Positions 9,279 through 17,598 are shown, counted from the stretch's first letter. The stretch: 23,521 bases of DNA from Clostridiales bacterium (GCA_004556345.1 SFHQ01000027.1:1-23521); one strand, 5' to 3'. The notes: generated by a model from the sequence alone, not told the origin. Numbers and translations: made by a program.

Positions 9279-9860
9279 TTATTCGCCCTCCGTGGGTTCT
9301 GGCGCTTGCATCCGCCTGGCCCGCAGCAGGGCGCGTTTGCCCGAACCATTGAGCAGCACGCACACCCGGAAAAAGATGCGCTTGATGTCATAGTCCATCC
9401 CGGCGTCCAGCCAGTCCAGCAAGGCCCCGACCACAGCGCACTTGTAGAAATGGGCCATGATCTCGATGTCCTCCTGGGGCACGTCCAAGCCCTGGGCAGC
9501 GTTATCGAAGTACCCCTCCGTCAGGCGCTGGGCACCCCGGTCCAAATAGGCTTGGAAGTCCTCCCGCGGCAGATAACGGTAGATGTGCAGCAGGGCCTTT
9601 TGATGGGCCTTCATGTAGTCTAACAGCGCCCGGATGCAGTCGACGGGTGACTTGGGGCTGTAATACCGCCGGACCAGCTCGTCCATCACCTCCTCCAGGA
9701 TCTGCTGGAGCAGGGTGGGGATGTCCCGGTAGTGGTAGTAAAACGTGTTGCGGGCCACCCCGCACTGGGCCGCGATCTCCCGCACAGAGATCTTGCTGAT
9801 GGGCTTTTCCTCCAAAAGCTGGGAAAAGGCTTCGCAGATGGCTTGCTTGGTTCGGTCCAT
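9279..9860 (-). CDS. TetR/AcrR-family transcriptional regulator
   Basis: This is a 193-residue DNA-binding protein. The N-terminal helix-turn-helix is clear at about 25-45 (SVREIAAQCGVARNTFYYHY), with the characteristic FYYHYRD of TetR proteins. The rest is helical and resembles the TetR C-terminal class seen in DhaS-like regulators; the ligand is unknown. I chose the ATG at 9858-9860 because AGGAG lies 6 nt upstream of it and the TetR domain begins at once (MDRTKQAICEAF). The frame stays open upstream to 9935, but that stretch lies in the intergenic region. It is divergent from the DegV gene 129 bp away, so control of that gene, of itself, or of both is the simplest guess. No convincing operator palindrome was identified. 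Confidence 0.9.
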   Translation of the reverse strand: MDRTKQAICEAFSQLLEEKPISKISVREIAAQCGVARNTFYYHYRDIPTLLQQILEEVMDELVRRYYSPKSPVDCIRALLDYMKAHQKALLHIYRYLPREDFQAYLDRGAQRLTEGYFDNAAQGLDVPQEDIEIMAHFYKCAVVGALLDWLDAGMDYDIKRIFFRVCVLLNGSGKRALLRARRMQAPEPTEGE

Positions 9861-9989
9861 GGCATACTCCTGTTTCTGGGGGCGTTGGCCCCCGGTTCTT
9901 TTTTCTATTCTAGACGAATTCGGCCGCCAATGCAACTGCGTCTCACCCTTGCGGCGGCAACCGACAGCACAAAATCACAAGAGGTTTTT

Positions 9990-10850
9990 ATGAACATAGC
10001 CATTCTTACCGACACCAACAGCGGCATCTTCCCCGCCGAGGGCCAGGCCCACGGCATCCACGTTCTGCCCATGCCCGTGATCCTGGACGGCAAAACGTAT
10101 TACGAGGGGGTCAATCTGACCGCCGAAGCCTTTTACAAGCACTTAGAACAGGGTGGCCAGGTCTCCACCTCCCAGCCCGCTCCCGGCGATGTCCTGTCCC
10201 TCTGGGAGGGCCTGCTGGCCGACTATGACGAGGTGGTCTACCTGCCCATGTCCAGCGGTCTCAGCGCCTCCTGCCGCTCTGCCATCGGCCTGGCGGAGGA
10301 GTTCGGCGGCAAGGTCCAGGTGGTGGACAACCACCGCATCTCCATGACCCTCCGGGACGCCGTCTACGACGCGAAAGCCCTGGCTGACCAGGGCCAGAGC
10401 GCCGCCCAGATCAAGCAGGCCTTAGAGGAAACCGCCGCCGACTCCATGATCTTCGTGGGCGTAGAGACGCTCAAGTATCTCAAGGCCAGCGGCCGCGTCA
10501 CCCCCGCCGGGGCCGCCCTGGGGGCCGCCCTGAACCTCAAGCCTCTGCTCAAGATCGAGGGAGGGCGCTTAGACGCCTACGCCAAGGTCCGCGGCATGAC
10601 CAAATGCAAGCAGAAAATGCTCCAAGCCATCCAAGCCCTGGCCCAGGACTACGCCGCCAAAGGCTGGTCCATCACCATCGGCGCCGCCGACAGCCACCCG
10701 GACCCCGCCGCCGGCGAGGCTTGGACCGCCCAAGTGGCGGAGCTTTTCCCCGGCTGTGACATCCAATACCGCCCCCTCCCCTTCAGCATCGGCTGCCACA
10801 TCGGCCCCGGCGCCTTCGGTCTCACCGTCAGCCGCCGCCTGGCCCGCTAA
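9990..10850 (+). CDS. DegV family fatty-acid-binding protein
   Basis: DegV/FakB proteins hold a fatty acid; in several Firmicutes they present it to FakA kinase to make acyl phosphate. This 286-residue protein shows the family landmarks: N-terminal ILTDTNSG (5-12), STSQPAPGD (59-67) carrying lipid-carboxylate contacts, MSSGLSAS (87-94), TLKYLKASGRV (160-170), and a C-terminal GCHIGPGAFGLT (268-279). The start is the ATG at 9990, 5 nt after AAGAGG; an in-frame extension to 9732 runs into the opposite gene and has no support. It has no signal peptide or membrane segment, so it should be cytosolic. No fakA is in the window. It is divergent from the TetR-type gene, and a terminator follows its stop by 20 nt. 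Confidence 0.92.
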   Translation: MNIAILTDTNSGIFPAEGQAHGIHVLPMPVILDGKTYYEGVNLTAEAFYKHLEQGGQVSTSQPAPGDVLSLWEGLLADYDEVVYLPMSSGLSASCRSAIGLAEEFGGKVQVVDNHRISMTLRDAVYDAKALADQGQSAAQIKQALEETAADSMIFVGVETLKYLKASGRVTPAGAALGAALNLKPLLKIEGGRLDAYAKVRGMTKCKQKMLQAIQALAQDYAAKGWSITIGAADSHPDPAAGEAWTAQVAELFPGCDIQYRPLPFSIGCHIGPGAFGLTVSRRLAR

Positions 10851-10870
10851 ATCTCAGTAAGTAGAAAAAG

Positions 10871-10907
10871 ATCCGACGTCCCCACCACAAGGGACGCCGG
10901 ATTTTTC
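10871..10907. terminator. Bidirectional terminator between convergent genes
   Basis: A 12-bp stem with one mismatch (ATCCGACGTCCC, 10871-10882, against 10891-10902) is followed by TTTTTC on the + strand and preceded by AAAAAG. It can therefore serve the DegV gene on + and the membrane-protein gene ending at 10919 on -. Confidence 0.88.
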
Positions 10908-10918
10908 TTGCTCAGAAT

Positions 10919-11878
10919 TTATGGCTCCTGCGGCTTCTGCCCCTGCTTAAAGCGGGCCGCCTCGGAGATAAAGATCATCCCGCCGATCGACGTGTAGGGC
11001 AGCACATACAGGTCCAGCACCCCATAGGTGAACTGAGACACCGCGAACCACAGGAAGTAGCTCAGCCGGAAGCCGAAGAAAGCCCCGCGGAAGCCCTTCG
11101 TGCTGGCCATGCCCCGCCGGAACGCCTGGCCCAGGGAATACTCCGGGTGGGCGCAGAGGCAATAGCGCACGGGCAGCAAAACGCTGTGGAGCCAGAAGGT
11201 GAACAGCGCCGCCACGATGGCCAGAGCGCCCGCCCCCATCTGGAGCATGGAGCTGGCGCTGGTGTAGGCATCCAACGAAGGCGTGGTGGTGTAAAAGAGG
11301 TAGTATAGGTACAGGCTGGGGAGCGTCGCAACGACGCCAATGGCCCGGACCAGGACTGTGATGACAAACTCGACCACAATGGCCTTGCCCATCCGGCCGC
11401 TCTGCCGGTACCACTGGCCCACGGCCTGGACGTTGCCCTGCCCCGTCCGTATCACGTTCCAATACTGCTCCATGGCCCCCAGCCGCAGAGGGGCCAGCAG
11501 GGCCAGGCAGAGGAGGTTAATGAAGACGAACACAGCGATCTGCCGGTAGGTCAACGGGATGGCCAGGACCGTCTGGGTCAGGTCCATGCGGAAAAGAATG
11601 CTGAAGCCCTGGTCATTGAAGAAGATGCCGCTCTGGGTGCTGCTGTAATCGGCCAGGTTCATCACGCCGTAGCTCAGCGTGCCCCCGGCCAGGTAGCGGA
11701 TGCCGTAAAAGGCCACGCTGATGCACACCAGCAGCAGCGTCACCCGCATACAGACCGGGTGCATCATGATGCGCTTGGCCACAAACTTGATCTCCCGCCG
11801 GTGGGGGAAGCGCGGGGGCTGGTTCGGCGGGGTCGCCCAATTCATGTTCTGGTTGGGCGGTGGGGTCTGATTCGTCAT
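10919..11878 (-). CDS. Multi-pass membrane protein, DUF975-like
   Basis: This is a 319-residue integral membrane protein of unknown function. A Pro/Asn/Gln-rich N-terminal tail (1-25) precedes hydrophobic segments at about 45-65, 112-132, 165-190, 212-238 and 268-290. The region HPEYSLGQAFRRGMASTKGF (244-263), followed by an aromatic-rich helix, resembles the DUF975 family; this assignment is moderate. I chose the ATG at 11876-11878 because AAAGGA lies 6 nt upstream. An in-frame start at 11902 would overlap the preceding gene and lacks a ribosome site. It follows the VanW-family gene by 20 nt on the same strand and is presumably cotranscribed. The pairing suggests an envelope role, but no reaction can be named. 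Confidence 0.82.
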   Translation of the reverse strand: MTNQTPPPNQNMNWATPPNQPPRFPHRREIKFVAKRIMMHPVCMRVTLLLVCISVAFYGIRYLAGGTLSYGVMNLADYSSTQSGIFFNDQGFSILFRMDLTQTVLAIPLTYRQIAVFVFINLLCLALLAPLRLGAMEQYWNVIRTGQGNVQAVGQWYRQSGRMGKAIVVEFVITVLVRAIGVVATLPSLYLYYLFYTTTPSLDAYTSASSMLQMGAGALAIVAALFTFWLHSVLLPVRYCLCAHPEYSLGQAFRRGMASTKGFRGAFFGFRLSYFLWFAVSQFTYGVLDLYVLPYTSIGGMIFISEAARFKQGQKPQEP

Positions 11879-11898
11879 AGTGTTTCCTTTCCCTGGGG

Positions 11899-13509
11899 TC
11901 ACAGGCCGTACTGGGCGGCGTCCGCCGGGTTGACCAGGATGACTTTGTCCCGGCTGCGGTAGACGCTGGTGCTCTCCAGCTTGGTCTCTTTGTGGGTGCC
12001 GTTTTCATAGAGGTTGCGGTAGACTTTTACGGTGTAGCCGGTGTAGGGCGTCACACTGACCTGGGTCGTGCCGACAGGGACGCTGGCGTCCGTTTTATAC
12101 ACGGTCTTATAGGGCGTGGTGCCCACGACCTCATTGGTCATCTCCACAGTGATGTTGTCGCTCTTGGTGCCCACGATGTTCACCGTCAGCGACCGCCCGG
12201 AGACAGAGGCCAGAACTTTCAGCGGGAAGGGCGTGTTGTTCTTAAACTTAAAGTCCTTTGCGCCGTAGTAGACCGTGGCGTCCATCCCTTCCGGGACATA
12301 GCGGGTGATATACCCGTGGGGATAGCGCTCGGTGATCTGCAAATTGGCCCGCAGCGCCGCCAGATAGACGGTGGAAGAACCCTGACACACACCGCCGCCC
12401 GTCTCCTGGACGCTCTCGCCGCCGACGTAAGCGGGGGCGGGCAAAAAGCCGCGGGAGGCCTGCCGGCTGCCCACCAGGCCGTTGTAAGAGAACTCTTCAC
12501 CGGGCATAATGACCGCGCCGTTAAAGAATTTGGCCGCCAGCTTAATATTTTCCACGCGGTTGACCGTCCCGGCGATGTTCGTCGTGCAGGAGCCCAGCGT
12601 ATCCTGATAGAGCTGACCGGAGAGGTCGGCCACGGTAACCGTGGGCTGGGTGATGGTCAGGGGCAGAGAGCGCTTCTCACCCCAATCCATGGCGTCAAAG
12701 GTCTTCTGGGCCTCGTCGGCGTCAAAGCTCACGCCCACGCTGTCCTGCTTAAAAATTTTCTGCGCCTTGTCAAACTGGGCGTTCTGCACCGGCTTCTCGA
12801 TCTGGGTCAAAATATTCGCCAGGTCCAGGGTCTCCGGGGGCAGCTGCTCCAGGCGGATGTCAAACTGTGCCTGCGCCCCGGAGAGGGTGACGATGTCGTT
12901 CTCCCCCAGGTGCGCTAAGATCTGGTCCTCGATGGCCTGCTGATCCACTTTGTTGCCGGGGGTGCCTTTCACCAGGACCAGGTCCGTCCCGCTGACCTCC
13001 CAGCTGGGGGCCACCGGCTCCCGGCCCAGTTCCTCCTGAATGGTCCCCAAAATGGTCCCCAGGTTGTCGCTGTTCTGGTAGACCGGTAAAATTTCGCTCC
13101 CCTGGTTCAGGCACTTGAGATACCAGCCGCCCCGCGCCAAGAACGAGGCGTCCCGCCCCACGGCCCAGGCCCGCTCAACGGTGGCCGCGCAGTCGATGGC
13201 CACGCTGGAGAGGGGGACCTCCACGGTCTGGATCTCCCCCTGGTCTGTGGAGACGGTGAAGGCCACGCCCCGCGTCTCGTCCAGGGGAACTTCCTGCACG
13301 GCCTTCTCCAAGGCCGCCTGGGCCTCTTCCTTGGTCATGCCGCCTAAGTCCACCGCTTCCACGGTGACGTGGGGATAGATCACGTCGCGGCCCGCCGCGC
13401 CGCATAAGATGCCGTACCCGACCAGCAAAGCCACGACGATCAGGCAGACAATAAGCAGTATTTTTTTCTTGCCGGACAGGCCGCTGCCTGCCCTACAGGT
13501 TCGATCCAT
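11899..13509 (-). CDS. VanW family protein, membrane-anchored
   Basis: This 536-residue envelope protein has one N-terminal membrane anchor (16-36, after a basic GKKK) and an extracytoplasmic remainder. A putative peptidoglycan-binding-like segment follows (about 47-70, VTVEAVDLGGMTKEEAQAAL). The VanW core is at about 306-435, with the characteristic NRVENIKLAA, IMPGEEFSYN and GGGVCQGSSTVY (371-382). The C-terminus (about 485-527) resembles a G5-type beta module. VanW proteins were first noted beside vancomycin-resistance genes; their biochemical role is unsettled, and no van ligase genes are present here. The start is the ATG at 13507-13509 with AAAGGGG 6 nt upstream; an in-frame extension to 13572 enters the promoter region. 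It is the first gene of a two-gene unit. Confidence 0.93.
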   Translation of the reverse strand: MDRTCRAGSGLSGKKKILLIVCLIVVALLVGYGILCGAAGRDVIYPHVTVEAVDLGGMTKEEAQAALEKAVQEVPLDETRGVAFTVSTDQGEIQTVEVPLSSVAIDCAATVERAWAVGRDASFLARGGWYLKCLNQGSEILPVYQNSDNLGTILGTIQEELGREPVAPSWEVSGTDLVLVKGTPGNKVDQQAIEDQILAHLGENDIVTLSGAQAQFDIRLEQLPPETLDLANILTQIEKPVQNAQFDKAQKIFKQDSVGVSFDADEAQKTFDAMDWGEKRSLPLTITQPTVTVADLSGQLYQDTLGSCTTNIAGTVNRVENIKLAAKFFNGAVIMPGEEFSYNGLVGSRQASRGFLPAPAYVGGESVQETGGGVCQGSSTVYLAALRANLQITERYPHGYITRYVPEGMDATVYYGAKDFKFKNNTPFPLKVLASVSGRSLTVNIVGTKSDNITVEMTNEVVGTTPYKTVYKTDASVPVGTTQVSVTPYTGYTVKVYRNLYENGTHKETKLESTSVYRSRDKVILVNPADAAQYGL

Positions 13510-13600
13510 AGTGCGCCCCTTTCCCCTGGTCTCTCTTCTGGTCTGTGTTCTCTTTTTTTCCAGAAAATGCACTTCTTCGACACAGGGATGATTGGTCTAT

Positions 13601-13629
13601 ATTATATGAAATCTACCCGGAAAAATCAA
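13601..13629 (-). promoter_or_regulatory. Promoter of the VanW/membrane-protein operon
   Basis: On the minus strand TTGATT (13624-13629) and a perfect TATAAT (13601-13606) are separated by 17 bp. Transcription should begin near 13594, giving an 84-nt leader. It lies back to back with the + promoter at 13696-13724. Confidence 0.83.
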
Positions 13630-13695
13630 CCGGCCCAGGCGGGATATTTTACATCTCGGCGTTTTTCCCGCGCCGCTCTGTTTTTTCGGAGCATC

Positions 13696-13724
13696 TTTAC
13701 ATTTTCTGACCCGTCTGCTATATT
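13696..13724 (+). promoter_or_regulatory. Promoter of the flavodoxin-ferredoxin gene
   Basis: TTTACA (13696-13701) and TATATT (13719-13724) are separated by 17 bp. Transcription should start near 13731, about 34 nt before the ATG at 13765. Confidence 0.78.
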
Positions 13725-13764
13725 GAACCTAACAAAAAATAAGTACAGAAAGGGGATCTCTCCC

Positions 13765-14592
13765 ATGCAGATCAACACCGTCTGGGCGGCCTATTTCAGC
13801 GCCACCGACACCACCAAAAAAGTGGTCACGCAAATCGCCCGCCGCCTGTCCCAGCAGCTCCAATGTCCCATGCAGACCTTCGACTTCACCCTCAAGCACG
13901 TCCGCAAAACCCCCAAGGCCTTCGCCGCCGGGGACCTGGTGGTCTTCGGCACCCCGGTCTACGCCGGGCGGGTGCCCAACCTGCTCATCAAGTACGTTGC
14001 GTCCGTCCAGGGAAATGGTGCTCTCGCCGTCCCCGTGGTCTGCTACGGCAACCGGAACTATGACGACGCTCTCTCTGAGCTGCGCCTGACCCTGACCGCC
14101 GGGGGCTTTCATCCCGTGGCCGGGGCCGCCTTCTCCTGCCAGCACTCCTTCTCCCTGACCCAGGGGGCCGGTCGCCCGGACATCAGCGACCTGACCATCG
14201 CCACCGGCTTTGCCGACCAGGTCTATCACAAGGTCGAGGCACTCCCCAGCGCAGAGGCCTGCCCGCCCCTCTTTGTGAAGGGCAACGACCCCGTGGGGCC
14301 CTACTACACCCCCCGCGACCGCCACGGCAACCCCATCAACATCCTGCCCGTGAAGCCCAAGACGAAGGATACCTGCACCCAGTGCGGCCGCTGCGCCAGG
14401 GAATGTCCCCTGGAGGCCATCGACCCGGCAGACGCCCACAACATCGTCGGCAAGTGCATGAAGTGCAACCGCTGCGTCCGCCACTGCCCCAAGGGAGCCA
14501 AGTATTTCGACGACCCCAACTACCTTTACCACAAGACCGAGCTGGAAGAGCAATACACCTGGCCCCGCAAGGAGCCGGAGTTGTTCCTCTAA
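13765..14592 (+). CDS. EFR1-type flavodoxin/ferredoxin fusion protein
   Basis: This 275-residue redox protein joins an N-terminal flavodoxin-like domain to two [4Fe-4S] ferredoxin motifs. The flavodoxin part shows a phosphate-loop-like FSATDTTKK (11-19), a TPVYAGRVPN (63-72) flavin loop and CYGNRNYDD (93-101). The ferredoxin part has C204-x2-C207-x2-C210-x3-C214 and C231-x2-C234-x2-C237-x3-C241, both ending in CP. This order matches the EFR1 family of anaerobic Firmicutes; the electron partner is unknown. It is cytosolic, with no signal or membrane segment. The start is the ATG at 13765 with AAAGGGG upstream; an in-frame extension to 13567 crosses the promoter. It is monocistronic and divergent from the VanW gene, with a hairpin terminator 28 nt after its stop. 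Confidence 0.92.
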   Translation: MQINTVWAAYFSATDTTKKVVTQIARRLSQQLQCPMQTFDFTLKHVRKTPKAFAAGDLVVFGTPVYAGRVPNLLIKYVASVQGNGALAVPVVCYGNRNYDDALSELRLTLTAGGFHPVAGAAFSCQHSFSLTQGAGRPDISDLTIATGFADQVYHKVEALPSAEACPPLFVKGNDPVGPYYTPRDRHGNPINILPVKPKTKDTCTQCGRCARECPLEAIDPADAHNIVGKCMKCNRCVRHCPKGAKYFDDPNYLYHKTELEEQYTWPRKEPELFL

Positions 14593-14620
14593 TCAAAAAA
14601 ACAAACGTCATGCCAAAAGC

Positions 14621-14656
14621 AGAAGTCCCGCCGCTTTCCCCTGCGGCGGGACTTCT
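14621..14656. terminator. Shared terminator hairpin between convergent genes
   Basis: A perfect 14-bp stem (AGAAGTCCCGCCGC, 14621-14634, against 14643-14656) has an 8-nt loop. The minus strand continues into a TTTT tract, so it best serves the two-component operon ending at 14663. The + strand tail (GTTCTGCT) is weaker. Confidence 0.85.
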
Positions 14657-14662
14657 GTTCTG

Positions 14663-15343
14663 CTATGGCAACCGGCTCTCCAGACAGTACCCCCCGCCGC
14701 GATAGGACGTGATGACCACCGGAGCATCGTCGTCCCCCAGCTTTTGCTTCAGGCGGGAGATGGTCATGCGCAGGGCCTGGGGATTGTCGGCCATGGGCTG
14801 CTGCCAGATCTCTTGATAAAGCTCGTCCGCCGGGACCGTCTGACCCCGGTGGCGGGCCAGGTAGAGGGCCACGGCAAACTCTTTCTGGGTCAGCATCAGG
14901 TCCCGCTCGCCCAGATAGGCCTTGCTGGAGAGCAGATAGAGCTTGAGCGGGCCGCAGTGGACGCACCGGCGCATCCGCTGCCCCGCCCGCAGGCGGGCCT
15001 CCACGCGGGCCACTAAGACGTTGAGGTCGTAGGGCTTGGGCAGGTAGTCGTCGCCCCCGGCGGTGAGGCCCTGGATAATGTCCTCGTTCTCCCCCAGGGC
15101 GCTGAGGAAGAGGATGGGGATGTCATAGTTTTCCTTGATCTCCCGGCAGAGGGTCAGGCCGTCCCCATCGGGCAGAAGAATGTCCAGGACGATCAGCTCC
15201 ACGTCATGCAGGCGCAGCTGCTCCCGGCAGGCCTGTACCGTGGCCGCCTGCAAAACCCGGCAGCCCCGCATGGTCAGGGCGGCGGTGTTGATGTCCATGA
15301 TGTGGGGGTTGTCCTCGACCAGGAGGACCAAAGGTTCCTTCAT
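14663..15343 (-). CDS. OmpR-family response regulator
   Basis: This 226-residue response regulator has a receiver domain (about 4-118) and a C-terminal winged-helix DNA-binding domain (about 130-222). The phospho-acceptor is D54 (VLDILLPDGDG). The acidic pair E10/D11, the switch residue S81 and K103 (PKPYD) complete the active site. The output domain shows LTQKEFAVALYLA and the terminal TSYRGGGYCLE typical of OmpR/PhoB proteins. It is translated from the ATG at 15341-15343, with GAGGAGGG lying inside the end of the upstream kinase gene. The intergenic gap is 3 bp, so the two should be coupled and the kinase is its expected partner. Targets are not known; the leader regions at 17358-17736 and 20745-20874 are candidates. 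Confidence 0.95.
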   Translation of the reverse strand: MKEPLVLLVEDNPHIMDINTAALTMRGCRVLQAATVQACREQLRLHDVELIVLDILLPDGDGLTLCREIKENYDIPILFLSALGENEDIIQGLTAGGDDYLPKPYDLNVLVARVEARLRAGQRMRRCVHCGPLKLYLLSSKAYLGERDLMLTQKEFAVALYLARHRGQTVPADELYQEIWQQPMADNPQALRMTISRLKQKLGDDDAPVVITSYRGGGYCLESRLP

Positions 15344-15346
15344 GCG

Positions 15347-17323
15347 TCATCCCTCCTCTGGGTGCGTTGGGTTTGGTTGGTCCGGCTGCGCGGCCTCCGG
15401 CGTGCAGGGCAGCAGGATGCGGAAGGTCGTGCCCCCCGGCCCCGTCGATGCCAGGGTCAGGGTGCCGCCGTGGTGCTTCACCACGTCCTGGCAGATGTAC
15501 AGGCCAATGCCGCTGCCGCCGTCGCCGCTGTATCCCTTGTCGAAGATATAGGGGATGCGCTCCTCCGGGATGCCCTCCCCGGTGTCCTCTACCAGCAGGC
15601 GGACGGTATCGAGCGCGAGGTTCCCCCGACCGGGGAGCAGGCTGGCCCGATAGGTGATGGTGCCCCCCTGGGTGTGCTTGTTGGCGTTCATCGTGAGGTT
15701 AATGAGCAGCTGGAGCAGCATCCCCCGGTTCCCGGAGATACAAAGCCCCGCCCCGCCGGTGCAGACCAGCCGGTTCTGCCGCTTGTCCAGCAGGGGCTGG
15801 CAGACCTTTGCCGCCGCCTCGAAGAGGGACGGCAGCTCGATCAGCTCCGTCTGCGTCTCCCGCCCGCCGCCCTGCGACAGCTCGATCAGCTCCGAGACCA
15901 GGGCCGACAGGCGCTGGGCCTCGGACGAGACCACCGTCATGTGGTCCTGCATCCCCTGGTCTGCCTGACCCTGGGCCAGCTGCCAGTTGGTCAGCTGGGC
16001 GTAGCCGCTGATGACGGTCAGGGGCGTTTTCAGCTCGTGGGCTATCTGGTGCAGGAAGTCCGTTTTCAGCTGGTTGAGCTGGGTCAGGACCTGCTGCTGC
16101 CGTCGGCTTTCGGCCAGATCTTCCCGCTGGCGGTTGCTCTGGACGCCGATGGCCACCGCCATGAGAAACACGAACAGCAGCATATAGGGCGGCGCCGTCC
16201 CCCGCCGGGTCACGGCCAGCACGATCCGCCCGAACCAGGCCTCATACACATCCGCCCCCAGCAGCAGGGCGTAGCCCAACAAGACCAGCCCGTCCTCCCA
16301 ATGCACCGTCCTGGTCCGGATCAGACGCCGGATCAGGCAGAAGATGAGATAGGCGAAAAACGGCAAGGAGACATCGTAGCAAAGCCGGGTCAGCTCCTTG
16401 ACCTGCTGGGTGGGCAGGATAAAATGCAGCGCCGACAGCACGCCATAGGCCCCCACATAGCACCAGACCACCCACCGTTTCGCCGCCCCTCGGTAGAGGT
16501 TGGCCAGCAAGAGCAGCAAGGCAAAGGCCTGCAAGGCGATCATCCACACCAAGAACCGGTAGGCAAGCGCCCAGTTATACTCCGGGCACAAGAGATGCAC
16601 CACGTAAAAATTCTGGTTCCGCATCCCCATGAGCCAGCAGGTCAGGGCCAGAAAGCCATACTTTGGCCCCCGCTGGATGGCCGCCAGCAGCAGGAAGCAA
16701 CAGCCAAACAGACACAGCCCGCCGCTGAGGGCCAGGGAATACAGGTCGTTCCCCCGCTGCATCTCCTGGGTCTTTTCCGGGGAGGACAGATACAGCCGGG
16801 GCAGACTGCCGCCCTCCTTGTGGACGAAGTTGGCGTACTGGCAGACGATCTCCACCCGCCCGTCCTCGCCGGTGTAGATGGGGATGTCCATGTAATTGAT
16901 CCGCGCCTCAGACGCTGCCGCCGTGTCCGCTACCTTGCCGATCTCCAAGACCTGCTTGCCATTGAGATAGACGCGGGTGCTGTAATCAAAGGAATACCCG
17001 CTGAGCACCAGATACTGCCCCGGCTGGGCCAGCAGCTCCAGGCGATAGGTCCCATAGGGGACGCTCTCGTCATGCGCCCCGGTCTCCCGGCCGCGCAGGT
17101 CTGCTTGGGTGCTGGCCAGCGTTTCGGGGTAGAACGTCCAGTCGCTGCCCAGGGTGTAGACGGTGTGGGCAAAGTCCGCCCCGCGGGCGTCCAACACGCC
17201 GTCCGCCGGGGTCAGCTCCCCCGTCGCGTCCTCCTGGCTGGAAAACAGCCAGACCATGGCGCACAGCACCACCAGCACCGCCGGGAGCAGCAACACCCAG
17301 GTCTGTTTTTTCGGTTTTGGCAT
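15347..17323 (-). CDS. Sensor histidine kinase with extracytoplasmic domain and 7TM region
   Basis: This 658-residue membrane kinase has an N-terminal hydrophobic anchor (9-27) and a beta-rich ectodomain (about 30-190, including YGTYRLELLAQPGQYLVLSG). A run of about seven hydrophobic segments follows between 196 and 394, the layout of 7TMR-DISM sensors. The kinase core has H429 in IAHELKTPLTVISGY, an N-box around N542-N548, the G1 motif DTGEGIP (580-586) and the G2 motif GSGIGL (603-608), so it should be active. The stimulus is not evident; the jelly-roll-like ectodomain hints at a carbohydrate or other small ligand, which is inference. I chose the ATG at 17321-17323 because the GGAGGGGG ribosome site lies at a workable distance; the in-frame GTG at 17332 abuts that site. 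It is the first gene of an operon with the response regulator. Confidence 0.93.
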   Translation of the reverse strand: MPKPKKQTWVLLLPAVLVVLCAMVWLFSSQEDATGELTPADGVLDARGADFAHTVYTLGSDWTFYPETLASTQADLRGRETGAHDESVPYGTYRLELLAQPGQYLVLSGYSFDYSTRVYLNGKQVLEIGKVADTAAASEARINYMDIPIYTGEDGRVEIVCQYANFVHKEGGSLPRLYLSSPEKTQEMQRGNDLYSLALSGGLCLFGCCFLLLAAIQRGPKYGFLALTCWLMGMRNQNFYVVHLLCPEYNWALAYRFLVWMIALQAFALLLLLANLYRGAAKRWVVWCYVGAYGVLSALHFILPTQQVKELTRLCYDVSLPFFAYLIFCLIRRLIRTRTVHWEDGLVLLGYALLLGADVYEAWFGRIVLAVTRRGTAPPYMLLFVFLMAVAIGVQSNRQREDLAESRRQQQVLTQLNQLKTDFLHQIAHELKTPLTVISGYAQLTNWQLAQGQADQGMQDHMTVVSSEAQRLSALVSELIELSQGGGRETQTELIELPSLFEAAAKVCQPLLDKRQNRLVCTGGAGLCISGNRGMLLQLLINLTMNANKHTQGGTITYRASLLPGRGNLALDTVRLLVEDTGEGIPEERIPYIFDKGYSGDGGSGIGLYICQDVVKHHGGTLTLASTGPGGTTFRILLPCTPEAAQPDQPNPTHPEEG

Positions 17324-17357
17324 GGGACGCACCCCCTCCGGCGCAGGAAAGCCCCAT

Positions 17358-17400
17358 CCTGTAGGATACTCTCCTACAGGAAAAGGGGGATCCCCCTTTT
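17358..17400 (-). promoter_or_regulatory. Tandem palindromes in the leader of the kinase operon
   Basis: Read on the minus strand, the leader holds first a perfect 20-nt palindrome AAAAGGGGGATCCCCCTTTT (17381-17400). Immediately after it comes a 9-bp hairpin, CCTGTAGGA with its complement and a 5-nt loop (17358-17380). The kinase start is 34 nt further on. The C5 of the first palindrome could instead pair with the G5 of the kinase ribosome site (GGAGGGGG), so attenuation or translational control is possible. A protein-binding site is the alternative. The structure is seen; the function is inferred. Confidence 0.6.
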
Positions 17401-17457
17401 CGCGCTATTTTTGACGATCCTTGGTTCAAAACCAGGGAAATCAAAATGTATAGGCAC

Positions 17458-17486
17458 AGTATAACGAACCCCATCGAACTTTGCAA
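17458..17486 (-). promoter_or_regulatory. Promoter of the two-component operon
   Basis: On the minus strand TTGCAA (17481-17486) and TATACT (17458-17463) are 17 bp apart. Transcription should start near 17451, giving a leader of about 127 nt that contains the two palindromes. The hexamers and spacing are identical to those of the divergent c-di-GMP gene promoter. Confidence 0.78.
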
Positions 17487-17541
17487 GCAGGGCATGTTCC
17501 CGATCGGGTTTTCACATGCGCGGTGGGGCAATTTTCTCCCT

Positions 17542-17598
17542 AAAAACAACATCCTCTCTCCGGATAGGGTCTATATCCAGAGAGAGGATGTTGTTTTT
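17542..17598. terminator. Strong terminator-like hairpin between divergent genes
   Basis: Two 25-nt arms (17542-17566 and 17574-17598) pair with one mismatch around a 7-nt loop. The outer ends are A5 and T5, so it is terminator-like on either strand. No annotated gene ends here; on the minus strand it follows the predicted pseudoknot at 17608-17664 and precedes the kinase promoter. It is either the end of a small RNA or an attenuator ahead of the kinase operon. Confidence 0.75.

Noticed and set aside
9861..9989. Possible operator inverted repeat TTGC-GGCG-GCAA between the TetR and DegV genes
   Set aside because: Four-base arms in GC-rich DNA are expected by chance. No second copy or longer symmetry was found.
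16656..16665. CATACTTTGG, the core of the 19-nt repeat, inside the kinase gene
   Set aside because: It is only a 10-nt match within conserved coding sequence (PKYGF) without the CGGAT extension, so chance is sufficient.
15206..17464. Plus-strand frame of 752 codons opposite the histidine kinase
   Set aside because: It is Gln/Gly/Leu-rich antisense shadow. The kinase frame has full catalytic motifs and a ribosome site.
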